A stretch of 29,090 nucleotides of DNA from positions 1-29,090 of the forward strand of contig JAKQPS010000145.1 in assembly GCA_029564595.1 (NCBI GenBank), written 5' to 3'. The DNA is from a bacterium (GTDB taxonomy: Bacteria > UBP15 > UBA6099). The position numbers and the translations under genes are program-made. The first letter of the stretch is position 1; each line of letters opens with the position of its first letter. The notes beneath the pieces were generated by a model. That model was given only the letters and a program-made list of their open reading frames with translations, did not search any database and was not told the DNA's origin. Positions 1-7,031 of this stretch are shown piece by piece.

Positions 1-155
1 CGGGGCGATTTTCATAGCGGCAAACTGCTTCGTTGCCGACGCATTTTTTTGTTCATGAACCATAAGTTCTATTCACTGCAAAAATGCGTCTTGCGCCTCG
101 CATTTCATCCGCTCTGAACAATCGCTCCCGAATCCTAGTGACGGATTCGGGTTTA
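1..155. repeat. Structured non-coding segment with nested and competing inverted repeats
   Basis: No convincing reading frame is visible. Inverted repeats seen directly: CGGCAA (18-23) with TTGCCG (33-38); GACGCATTTTT (38-48) with AAAAATGCGTC (80-90), an exact 11-bp match around a 31-nt loop that contains the palindrome GTTCATGAAC (51-60); AAATGCG (82-88) with CGCATTT (99-105); and CCCGAATCC (127-135) with GGATTCGGG (143-151) followed by TTTATTCT. The segment 82-88 could pair with either the upstream or the downstream partner, but not both. It could be a dispersed repeat, the 3' end of an upstream transcript, or a structured RNA. The last hairpin could act as a plus-strand terminator. Confidence 0.55.
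127..154 (+). terminator. GGATTCGGG hairpin, possible terminator / dispersed palindrome copy 1
   Basis: A 9-bp perfect stem, CCCGAATCC / GGATTCGGG, closes a 7-nt loop and is followed by TTTATTCT on the plus strand. The T tract is short, so termination is only possible. The same core recurs at 12887-12915, in degenerate form near 17887-17904, and as a half-copy at 28073-28083, so it may instead be a REP-like dispersed palindrome. Confidence 0.4.
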
Positions 156-244
156 TTCTGTTCCAAGGCCGAAAGCGGGTTCGGTTTTAAAATCGATTTA
201 GCAACAGGGCGGCGCAACGTTGGATGGGTATCAAAAAACAGAAA

Positions 245-862
245 TCAAGCCTGAGCGCAGACAGCTTTTGAAGACGCTTTTCTTGCGCGCCTGCGATGCT
301 TGACGTCTTCGTATTTGATGCCTGCGGCTTCCACCGCCTGACGCCATGAGCCGTAGCATTTCTGACCGGCCGCTAGAAGCTTGGAATCTTTTTTCATCAA
401 TGATATTTGCGAGATATCCTCGCCTCTCTCAAACATCTGGCAGATTTTTCCGGATATCTTGTCTTCGCTCCATGACTGGCGCTTCTTAACTTCGGAGTAT
501 TCCATCCCGGCTGCTGCTATGGCGCTCTCGATGTTTGAGAAGAACCTTCTTGCGGCATTCCACAGCCGGGGATGATTCATCTCAAGGTGTAATGTGTTTA
601 GAGGCTCTTCACGCTCCGCGAGCTGTCTGAGCCTTTTTATCACTTCATCTTCCGTCCAGTAGCTTATCAGTTTCGTTTTTGGGTTTATTCCCGCCTCAAT
701 AAAAGCAGTCCGCCACCCGCCGAAAACGTCATAAACCGCGTCTTCCAGCGATGTGTCTTTTCTGTCCGGGTCAAACCTTAACGAACCTCCGTCCGCTATA
801 AGCTTCTTCAGCTCCACTATCACAGCTTCCCTATTCCACGGTCGATGTAGATTCTCCGTCAT
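245..862 (-). CDS. Triple homing-endonuclease-associated-repeat (HNH_repeat-like) protein, no nuclease domain
   Basis: The 205-aa product consists of three tandem modules of about 55 residues (roughly 8-59, 68-121 and 130-183). Each opens with a W-[NTS]-[RE] motif, continues through an amphipathic helix, and ends in an F/Y-G/S-x-W/I-R/E-x-A-hydrophobic-x-A-A-G-I/M pattern (for example GSWRQAVEAAGI). This matches the small helical repeat found beside HNH homing endonucleases, where it is thought to bind DNA. No HNH, LAGLIDADG or GIY-YIG catalytic motif is present. The C-terminal tail is basic (RRRARKASSK). The ATG at 862 is supported by GGAGGGG six bases upstream. Within the window it stands alone, divergent from ribE. 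A DNA-binding regulator is my inference; a remnant of a larger mobile gene is the alternative. Confidence 0.72.
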   Translation of the reverse strand: MTENLHRPWNREAVIVELKKLIADGGSLRFDPDRKDTSLEDAVYDVFGGWRTAFIEAGINPKTKLISYWTEDEVIKRLRQLAEREEPLNTLHLEMNHPRLWNAARRFFSNIESAIAAAGMEYSEVKKRQSWSEDKISGKICQMFERGEDISQISLMKKDSKLLAAGQKCYGSWRQAVEAAGIKYEDVKHRRRARKASSKAVCAQA

Positions 863-948
863 TTGTAACCCCTCCAGCCCAATTGAATTGTTGTATTTGT
901 CAGATTTGCCCGGTTTTCATCATTTTGATGACTTTGATCCCGTCACAG

Positions 949-964
949 TATGACAAAAGTCACA
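949..964 (-). promoter_or_regulatory. CRP/FNR-like operator candidate
   Basis: On the minus strand the 16-mer TGTGACTTTTGTCATA matches the TGTGA-N6-TCACA pattern of CRP/FNR-family sites at nine of ten defined positions. It lies just downstream of the predicted start of transcription, so binding would be expected to repress. No CRP-family gene is in the window, so this rests on the motif alone. Confidence 0.3.
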
Positions 965-979
965 TATTTCCTAACCTGC

Positions 980-1008
980 CTTATATTACCCGACAACTGA
1001 CAAATCAA
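980..1008 (-). promoter_or_regulatory. Predicted promoter for the HNH-repeat gene
   Basis: Read on the minus strand, TTGATT (1008-1003) is followed after exactly 17 bp by TATAAG (985-980). This would give a leader of about 110 nt before the start codon at 862. Confidence 0.45.
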
Positions 1009-1489
1009 AACATTTTTTTAAAAAATTATTTTTTCATTATCGTTTACTGCTTCATGGCGGCCCAAATAACCTATAAGAAAAAGGAATATTTCAAACATCT
1101 GTTTTGGGGGTTTAACCATATCATAAATTGTGATTTTAACAAAACATACATATTTTGTGCTTTCTGTTCAAAAAGACTTCGAAACAAGAGCGGACATTGA
1201 CATTGTATGCCTGAAATATAAGAAATTGGCATGTATCGCATATTGAACTATGGTTCAAATAGCGATTGCCTATGTTTTGAGGAATGATTTTGCGGCATAT
1301 TGACCGATCAGACAAACGATGATTTATTCGCAGTAATTGTCGGGGCGATGTGTTCGAGCGTTTCGGACAAGAGGATAAGTTCATCGCGCGGTCAATCCAA
1401 TGCGTTTTCGACGACTTTGTAATCAGCATATTAGAAATGACATATCGTTAGTTAAACCACGATGTCGAGGTTGGCATGTTTGCGTCTGA

Positions 1490-1518
1490 TTGATAATTCG
1501 ATAACATTAAAATAGAAT
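1490..1518 (+). promoter_or_regulatory. Predicted promoter of the ribE-rapZ-yvcK operon
   Basis: TTGATA (1490-1495), a 17-bp spacer and TAGAAT (1513-1518) form a near-consensus sigma-70-type promoter. Transcription would start near 1525, leaving a leader of only about 30 nt before the TTG start of ribE. That is too short for an FMN riboswitch. Confidence 0.65.
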
Positions 1519-1555
1519 ATATGAAACTTCGCGCGGAGAGAGGCGAGGACGGATA

Positions 1556-2203
1556 TTGTTCACAGGAATAATCAGGGAGATAGGGGTGGCGGAAGACATC
1601 AGGCGTAAAGCCGGGTCTTTGGCGCTTTCGATTAGATGTCCGCAGACGGCGGCGGAGGCGGGGCTGGGGGACAGCGTGGCGGTGGACGGCGTTTGCCTGA
1701 CGGTCACTTCGATAGACGGAGACATGCTGACGATGGATGTCGGCGAGGAGACGCACAGGCTGACCACTCTATCGGGGTTGAAGCGGGGCGGGCGTGTGAA
1801 CGTGGAGCCGTCGTTGCGGGTTGGCGACAAGCTTGGCGGGCACTGGGTGCTGGGCCATGTGGACGCGGTCGGATTGATAGCGTACGTCCGGCCGCAGACG
1901 ACTCAGATAACGTTCGGAGTTAGGCATCCGGCGCAGCTAGCTCCGTTCATCGCCAAGAAAGGCAGCGTGGCGGTTGACGGTATCAGCCTGACTGTCGGCG
2001 AGACGAAGGGAGACGTTTTCGAGGCGTATGTCATTCCTCACACCGCGGCGCAGACGACTCTTGGAGAAAAGAAGCCGGGCGCTACGGTGAACCTTGAGGC
2101 GGACGTGCTCGCAAGATACGCCGTGAACGCGGCGAACAGGGGAGGGGACGCCTCCCTGTTGAAAAAACTTTTTGACTATGACTACGCAAAAAAAGAATCT
2201 TAA
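1556..2203 (+). CDS. ribE: Riboflavin synthase, alpha chain
   Basis: This enzyme joins two molecules of 6,7-dimethyl-8-ribityllumazine to give riboflavin in the cytosol. The 215-aa product has the usual family length and internal duplication: barrel one opens with MFTGI and carries DGVCLTV and LGHVD; barrel two carries DGISLTV and the IPHTAAQTTLG motif near the C terminus. The start is TTG at 1556, chosen because the family begins MFTGI and because GAGG lies about eight bases upstream. The 3' end overlaps the rapZ start by 26 bases, so the two are probably translationally coupled. No other rib gene is in the window. It is called ribE in many genomes and ribC in some. Confidence 0.95.
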   Translation: MFTGIIREIGVAEDIRRKAGSLALSIRCPQTAAEAGLGDSVAVDGVCLTVTSIDGDMLTMDVGEETHRLTTLSGLKRGGRVNVEPSLRVGDKLGGHWVLGHVDAVGLIAYVRPQTTQITFGVRHPAQLAPFIAKKGSVAVDGISLTVGETKGDVFEAYVIPHTAAQTTLGEKKPGATVNLEADVLARYAVNAANRGGDASLLKKLFDYDYAKKES

Positions 2204-3065
2204 GGTCGAGTTTTACATCCTCACAGGCATGAGCGGGGCGGGAAAGACGTTCGCCAACAAGTGCCTAGAGGACATGGGTTTCTATTGCGTCGACAATCTG
2301 CCGCCGGCGCTGATCCCGCATTTTGCGGAACTGGCGGCGAATTCGAGCAGGAAGATAGACCGCGTTTCGCTGGTCATAGACATCAGGGGCGGGGAGTTCT
2401 TCGACGAACTGTTCAAGGCTCTGGACGCTCTGGACCGCGCGGCTTACAGCTACAAAATCATTTATCTCGACGCGAACGATTCGGCGTTGCTGCGCCGCTA
2501 TAAGGAGACTCGCAGACTGCCTCCTCTGGCGAACGACGAGACGACGATAATCGAGGGCGTTCACGCGGAGCGAAAAGCTCTCAAGAGGCTCAAGGACCGA
2601 GCGGACTACTACATAGACACATCCACAAAAACGCCGGCGGCTCTCAAAAAAGAGATTTCAAAGGCGATACTCGGAGACGAGCAGTCCGCCGGGCTTTCGG
2701 TCACCATAATATCATTCGGTTTCAAGTACGGTCTGCCGCCGGAGGCCGATGTGGCTCTTGATGTGCGCTTCCTGCCGAATCCTTACTATGAGGAATCGCT
2801 GAAGAATTTTTCGGGAGAGAACAGGGAAGTGCGCGAGTTCGTGATGACGAGTCAAGTGACGCAGGACTACATCTCGAAAACGGCCGACCTTCTGCTGTTC
2901 ACGCTGCCGCACGTCATAGCCGAAGGCAGGCGCAATCTGGTGGTGGCGGTCGGCTGCACGGGAGGACACCACAGATCTGTTGTTCTCTCCATCGAGCTTT
3001 GCAGGATTCTCACCCAGCATGGATACAACGTGTCGGTCAAACACAGGGACATTTCCGCGGGCTGA
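2178..3065 (+). CDS. rapZ: RNase adapter / nucleotide-binding protein RapZ (YvcJ family)
   Basis: A cytosolic P-loop protein of about 295 aa. In E. coli RapZ presents the small RNA GlmZ to RNase E and so sets GlmS (glucosamine-6-phosphate synthase) levels; in Firmicutes the homologue YvcJ is a nucleotide-hydrolysing partner of YvcK. The Walker A motif GMSGAGKT is at residues 17-24, followed by the family-typical YCVDNLPP. The C-terminal RNA-binding/sensor half carries VGCTGGHHRSV and KHRDI, so it is full length. I chose ATG 2178 over the in-frame TTG at 2172. Neither has a clear Shine-Dalgarno, which fits re-initiation from the overlapping ribE. It is followed by yvcK, the usual neighbour, but whiA, often third in that cluster, is absent. 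Confidence 0.93.
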   Translation: MTTQKKNLKVEFYILTGMSGAGKTFANKCLEDMGFYCVDNLPPALIPHFAELAANSSRKIDRVSLVIDIRGGEFFDELFKALDALDRAAYSYKIIYLDANDSALLRRYKETRRLPPLANDETTIIEGVHAERKALKRLKDRADYYIDTSTKTPAALKKEISKAILGDEQSAGLSVTIISFGFKYGLPPEADVALDVRFLPNPYYEESLKNFSGENREVREFVMTSQVTQDYISKTADLLLFTLPHVIAEGRRNLVVAVGCTGGHHRSVVLSIELCRILTQHGYNVSVKHRDISAG

Positions 3066-3092
3066 CGCCCGCGCCCGCGAGCGAGGCAGGCC

Positions 3093-4427
3093 ATGAACGG
3101 TTGGAAATGGTTCCTTCCGGGACTCCGCATAAAAAGATGGGTGGCGGTGATAGCTCTCGGCGCCCTAATGCTAAGCCTTGGCGCGGTCTTCATCATGGGC
3201 AAGAACATCCCTCGCGAGTTCTATTTTCTGGTGACATCCTATGTCAGGCAGGGTGTGTTCGGGATTTCGCTGTCGCTGCTCGGCATAGCTTTCATTATCT
3301 ACGGAGTGCGGCGTCTCAACGGGCGCGTGATAGGGGTTTTCATGCCGGACGGGGGCAACGACAAGCTCATAGACCGATTGTACGAGGAAGTGATGCTCAG
3401 CAAGGGCATAAAAATTGTCGTTCTCGGCGGCGGCACGGGCCTTCACTCGCTGCTTCGCGGTCTTAAGGAATACACATCTAACATCACAGCCATAGTGACG
3501 GTGAGCGACGACGGAGGCAGTTCGGGGCGGCTGAGGGACGAGCTTAACATTCTGCCCCCCGGGGACATACGTCAGTGCATTGCCGCGCTCGCGCCGTCAG
3601 AGACATCTATGATAGACCTCTTTAGCAGCCGTTTTCATGGCGAGGGGCCACTCAAAGGACACTCGGTGGGCAACCTTCTTCTGGCGGCGATGACGGAGTT
3701 GAAGCATGGCGATTTCAATCTGGCGGTTCAGGAGCTGAGCAAGGTTTTGAACGTTCGCGGGCGCGTGCTGCCATCCACAGTGCAGAACGTGACGCTGTGC
3801 GCGGAGATGGAAAACGGCCTGATAGTGACCGGTGAATCGAGCATAACGGCGGACCCGGCGAAGATCAACAGGGTGTTCCTGTCGCCGGCGGACGCGCGGG
3901 CGCTCCCGGAGGCGGTCGCGGCGATAATCGACGCGGACATCGTCGTCATAGGCCCCGGCTCGCTGTTCACGAGCATAATGCCCAATCTGCTGGTCAAGGA
4001 TCTGCTGAACGCTGTGCGCCGCACGAGGGCGACCCGAGTGTACGTATGCAACGTGATGACGCAGCCGGGCGAAACGGACGGGTTCACCGCCGCGGATCAC
4101 GCGTCGCGCGTCATCAAGTTGACAGGGCGCAACTCAATCGACCACATAGTCGTAAACAAAAAATACCCGTCGAGGCTGCTGGCCAGATACGAGGCGGAAG
4201 GCGCGCGACCGGTCAAGGTGGACCGCGAGAACATAGCCCGGCTCGGAATCAGGAACGTAATAGCCGAAGACCTTGTCAGAGAAGACGAGCTAGTGAGGCA
4301 CGACCCGGACAAGCTGGCGGCCTGCGTAATGAGAATCGCCCGCGACGAGCTTAAAGCGGCCGGACCCGCCGCAATGCCTTTCGATCTGGAAAAATTGCGC
4401 GAGAAGCTTATGAATCTGGGCGGTTAG
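3093..4427 (+). CDS. yvcK: YvcK / CofD-like gluconeogenesis factor with N-terminal membrane anchor
   Basis: The 444-aa protein has two parts. Residues about 15-35 and 53-72 are hydrophobic helices forming an anchor. From about 105 onward it is a CofD/YvcK Rossmann-like domain with GGGTGL (112-117), SDDGGSSGRLR (138-148), PGDIRQC (156-162) and GHSVGNL (189-195), all family hallmarks. In Bacillus, YvcK binds UDP-sugars and is needed for envelope integrity on gluconeogenic carbon sources. The anchor is known in several YvcK lineages; here it would place the domain at the inner membrane. The ATG at 3093 has GAGGCAGG upstream and lies 27 bases after the rapZ stop. Its neighbours are rapZ upstream and gap/pgk downstream, consistent with a carbon-flux role. 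Confidence 0.9.
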   Translation: MNGWKWFLPGLRIKRWVAVIALGALMLSLGAVFIMGKNIPREFYFLVTSYVRQGVFGISLSLLGIAFIIYGVRRLNGRVIGVFMPDGGNDKLIDRLYEEVMLSKGIKIVVLGGGTGLHSLLRGLKEYTSNITAIVTVSDDGGSSGRLRDELNILPPGDIRQCIAALAPSETSMIDLFSSRFHGEGPLKGHSVGNLLLAAMTELKHGDFNLAVQELSKVLNVRGRVLPSTVQNVTLCAEMENGLIVTGESSITADPAKINRVFLSPADARALPEAVAAIIDADIVVIGPGSLFTSIMPNLLVKDLLNAVRRTRATRVYVCNVMTQPGETDGFTAADHASRVIKLTGRNSIDHIVVNKKYPSRLLARYEAEGARPVKVDRENIARLGIRNVIAEDLVREDELVRHDPDKLAACVMRIARDELKAAGPAAMPFDLEKLREKLMNLGG

Positions 4428-4430
4428 CGC

Positions 4431-4436
4431 TATAAT
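4431..4436 (+). promoter_or_regulatory. Perfect -10 box upstream of gap
   Basis: TATAAT lies directly after the yvcK stop codon. A -35 at the expected distance is poor (TTATGA, 4408-4413, inside yvcK). It probably gives gap a promoter of its own in addition to read-through, with a leader of about 30 nt. Confidence 0.5.
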
Positions 4437-4471
4437 TAAAACTTACTTTGAATTTTATGGAGGAGATGAAT

Positions 4472-5506
4472 ATGACGGTAAAAATCGGAATTAATGGGTT
4501 TGGAAGAATCGGAAGGAACATGCTTCGCTGCTGCTTGGAAAAGCAAGGCGTTGAAGTGGTCGCGATCAACGATCTGACCAATGTTCAGGCGCTGGCGCAC
4601 CTTCTCAAATACGACTCGAATTTCGGAAGGCTGAACGCGAGCGTGACATTCGAGGAGTCGGCAGAAGACGGCAAGCCCGGCTCCATAACCGTGAACGGCA
4701 AAAAGATAGCGGTTTACAAATGCAAAGACCCGAAGGAAATCCCGTGGTCGGAATCCGGCGCTCAGATAGTGGTCGAGTCGACCGGGTTGTTCAGGAAACG
4801 CGCCCAAGCGGCCGTCCATCTCGGCGACACCGTGAAGAAAGTCATAGTGTCCGCGCCCGGAGACGGCAAAGACCCGGTGGACGCCACGATCGTCCTCGGA
4901 GTAAACGACGAAATCTACGATCCGAAGTCGCACCATGTCATATCGAACGCGTCATGCACGACCAACTGCCTCGCCCCGGTGGCGAAAGTTCTCGCGGACA
5001 ATTTCGGAGTGGTTCACGGGCTGATGTGCACGATTCACTCGTACACGAACGACCAGCGCATACTTGATCTGGCGCACAAGGATTTGAGGCGCGCGCGAGC
5101 CGCCGCGCTCTCGATAATCCCCTCGTCCACCGGAGCCGCAAAGGCCATCGGGGACGTCATTCCGTCGCTAAAAGGCAAAATGAAGGGATACGCGCTGCGC
5201 GTTCCGACGCCCACCGTTTCGGTCGTCGATCTCACAGTCGTCACATCGAAGCCCTGTGCGATAGACGAAGTCAACGCGGCGATGAAGAAAGCCGCGGACG
5301 GCCCGATGAAGGGCTACCTCGAATATTGCGACGAAGAGCTTGTGTCAATGGACTTCAAAGGCTCGCACATGTCGTCGAGTTTCGACTCCACGCTGACGGA
5401 CGTCATCGACGGAACGCTCGTGAAAGTCGTCTCGTGGTATGACAACGAGATGGGGTACTCGGCGCGGATGGTAGACCTTTGCGCCATCATGGGCAGGAGC
5501 CTCTGA
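4472..5506 (+). CDS. gap: Glyceraldehyde-3-phosphate dehydrogenase, type I
   Basis: This enzyme performs the NAD-dependent oxidative phosphorylation of glyceraldehyde 3-phosphate, in lower glycolysis and gluconeogenesis. The 344-aa product starts with the Rossmann motif KIGINGFGRIGRN. It has Asp34 for the NAD ribose (NDLTN), the catalytic stretch SCTTNC with Cys162, the general base His189 in CTIHSYTNDQ, and the C-terminal SWYDNEMGYSARMVDL. The ATG at 4472 is set by GGAGGAG at 4459-4465, a strong site. An in-frame TTG at 4448 would add eight residues containing that Shine-Dalgarno and is rejected. pgk follows after 120 bp, the common gap-pgk order. Confidence 0.97.
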   Translation: MTVKIGINGFGRIGRNMLRCCLEKQGVEVVAINDLTNVQALAHLLKYDSNFGRLNASVTFEESAEDGKPGSITVNGKKIAVYKCKDPKEIPWSESGAQIVVESTGLFRKRAQAAVHLGDTVKKVIVSAPGDGKDPVDATIVLGVNDEIYDPKSHHVISNASCTTNCLAPVAKVLADNFGVVHGLMCTIHSYTNDQRILDLAHKDLRRARAAALSIIPSSTGAAKAIGDVIPSLKGKMKGYALRVPTPTVSVVDLTVVTSKPCAIDEVNAAMKKAADGPMKGYLEYCDEELVSMDFKGSHMSSSFDSTLTDVIDGTLVKVVSWYDNEMGYSARMVDLCAIMGRSL

Positions 5507-5553
5507 CGAGGCGTCCCCGGCGTCGGCCCGCCGGCGCGATTCTACAACAACGA

Positions 5554-5571
5554 GCGCGGAGCATTCCGCGC
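5554..5571 (+). promoter_or_regulatory. Hairpin between gap and pgk
   Basis: GCGCGGA and TCCGCGC form a perfect 7-bp stem around the loop GCAT, followed by AATTTC. The weak U tract suggests an mRNA-stabilising or partial-terminator element setting gap against pgk output, not a full stop. Confidence 0.4.
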
Positions 5572-5626
5572 AATTTCGGACAGACGCCGCGGCTTTTGCG
5601 CGGTCGCGTCCGCAAGGAGAAACGCC

Positions 5627-6817
5627 ATGCTTAAAAAGATGACTGTGGAAGACGTCGATTTTAAAGGCAAACGCGCGCTCGTGCGCGTGGACTTCAACGT
5701 GCCTCTGGATGAATCGGGCGCGGTGGCTGACGATTTTCGAATAAGAGCCACTCTTCCCACTATAAAGCACATCCTCGCGGGCGGCGGCTCTGCCGTCTTA
5801 ATGAGCCATCTCGGCAGGCCCAAAGGCGAATGGAACTCGGCATTCAGCATGCGCCCCGTTCTGGACTCTCTTAGGAAACTCCTAGACGCTCCAGTCGACC
5901 TAGCGGACGACTGCATAGGCGAATCGGTAAAAGCTCTCGCGGCGAACTTGGAGCCGGGAGCCGTCCTTCTCCTCGAAAATGTGCGTTTCCACAAAGGAGA
6001 AACAAAGAACGATCCCGAATTCACAAAGCAACTTGCGTCGCTCGGCGACCTGTTCGTGAACGACGCATTCGGCGCCGCGCACAGAGAACAATCGTCGGTG
6101 ACAGGAGTCGCGGCGTTCCTACAACCGGCGGTGGCAGGGTTCCTGATGAAAAAAGAAATCGAATATATGGACAACGCGCTGTCAAATCCCGGCAGGCCGT
6201 TCGTCGCTCTGCTTGGCGGCGCCAAAGTGTCTGACAAAATTCTCGTCATAGAGAACCTCATCGGGCGAGTCGATTCGATACTTGTCGGAGGCGGCATGGC
6301 CTTCACGTTCCTAAAAGCTATGGGACGCGAGATAGGCTCCTCCAAACTTGAAGCGGACAGGCTGGAGGACGCCTCGCGTCTGATGGCGCTTGCGCGCGAC
6401 AGGGGCACGGAACTTGTTCTTCCCGTGGACATAGTGGCGGCTGACAGATTTGCGGAGGACGCCGACGCGGCAATCGTCTCCGCAGACGCCATCCCTGCGG
6501 ATCGCATGGGGCTGGACATCGGACCGGAGACATCTGAGTTGTTCGCCGGAAAAATCAAAGCGTGCAAGACGCTCGTATGGAACGGCCCGATGGGCGTGTT
6601 CGAGATGGAGCGGTTCGCGGGTGGAACCCGCGCGGTGGCGCAAGCGGCGGCGGACTCGGACTGCGTCTCGATAATCGGCGGAGGAGACTCGGCGAGCGCG
6701 GTGCGGAAAATGGGGCTGGCGGACAAGTTCTCGCACGTGTCCACCGGCGGCGGGGCCTCTCTCGAAATGCTGGAAGGCAAAAAGCTTCCCGGCGTCGAGG
6801 CCCTCACCGACAAGTGA
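5627..6817 (+). CDS. pgk: Phosphoglycerate kinase
   Basis: This enzyme transfers the acyl phosphate of 1,3-bisphosphoglycerate to ADP. At 396 aa it is full length. It carries RVDFNVPLD (about residues 21-29), the substrate loop SHLGRPKG, the LLLENVRFHKGE motif, NDAFGAAHR, the hinge region LLGGAKVSDK, the nucleotide-binding VWNGPMGVFE and the C-terminal STGGGASLEMLEGKKLPGVEAL. The ATG at 5627 has AAGGAGA six bases upstream. It is downstream of gap and probably co-transcribed with it. tpiA, often next, is absent; a spacer and a convergent transporter gene follow. The long open frame antisense to it is a high-G+C codon artefact. Confidence 0.97.
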   Translation: MLKKMTVEDVDFKGKRALVRVDFNVPLDESGAVADDFRIRATLPTIKHILAGGGSAVLMSHLGRPKGEWNSAFSMRPVLDSLRKLLDAPVDLADDCIGESVKALAANLEPGAVLLLENVRFHKGETKNDPEFTKQLASLGDLFVNDAFGAAHREQSSVTGVAAFLQPAVAGFLMKKEIEYMDNALSNPGRPFVALLGGAKVSDKILVIENLIGRVDSILVGGGMAFTFLKAMGREIGSSKLEADRLEDASRLMALARDRGTELVLPVDIVAADRFAEDADAAIVSADAIPADRMGLDIGPETSELFAGKIKACKTLVWNGPMGVFEMERFAGGTRAVAQAAADSDCVSIIGGGDSASAVRKMGLADKFSHVSTGGGASLEMLEGKKLPGVEALTDK

Positions 6818-7031
6818 CGCCTCGCAACAAACGCTCCGGCGGCTGATCGCAGTTTTGAAATCCGTCTCTTAAGTGTTTTTCACTGCAAGTTTGCGGTGGA
6901 TTTAGCGAGCGAAAAGAAATGTCTCCGCGTTTCCTTTCCCAAATGCTTTCCATTAAGCGATTAAATCGCTTGTGACGCATGTTTGCGCGCGTGTCTGGAG
7001 AATCGGGTTCGGAGGGGGCTTATTCGCCGTG
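6818..7031. other. Convergent spacer between pgk and the symporter gene
   Basis: The only structure seen is a small dyad, AAGCGAT TAA ATCGCTT (6955-6971), without a U tract on either side. It may be a weak bidirectional terminator for the two converging genes. No coding sequence is evident. Confidence 0.3.

Larger units (their letters stand above)
863..1555. other. A+T-rich divergent spacer of about 690 bp
   Basis: The stretch is much richer in A and T than the flanking genes. The frames open on either strand across it look non-coding: low-complexity, Phe/Ile/Asn/Lys-rich, no ribosome-binding sites and no family I recognise. It holds a leftward promoter (980-1008), a CRP/FNR-like dyad (949-964), the dyad TCATCATTTTGATGA (917-931), the dyad TTGAACTATGGTTCAA (1243-1258) and a rightward promoter (1490-1518). 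I looked for an FMN riboswitch upstream of ribE and saw none. Confidence 0.6.

Noticed and set aside
883-1429. Small open frames in the A+T-rich spacer, both strands
   Set aside because: Low-complexity composition, no ribosome-binding sites, no recognisable family; more likely non-coding.
1200-1555. FMN riboswitch before ribE
   Set aside because: The conserved RFN blocks are not present, and the predicted promoter leaves a leader of only about 30 nt.
4448-4471. Upstream TTG start for gap
   Set aside because: It would translate through the strong GGAGGAG ribosome-binding site and extend the protein beyond the family's N terminus.
5542-6813. Long (423-codon) open frame on the minus strand
   Set aside because: It lies fully antisense to pgk, is Ser/Ala/Pro/Arg-rich in the way of high-G+C shadow frames, and has no ribosome-binding site or family match.
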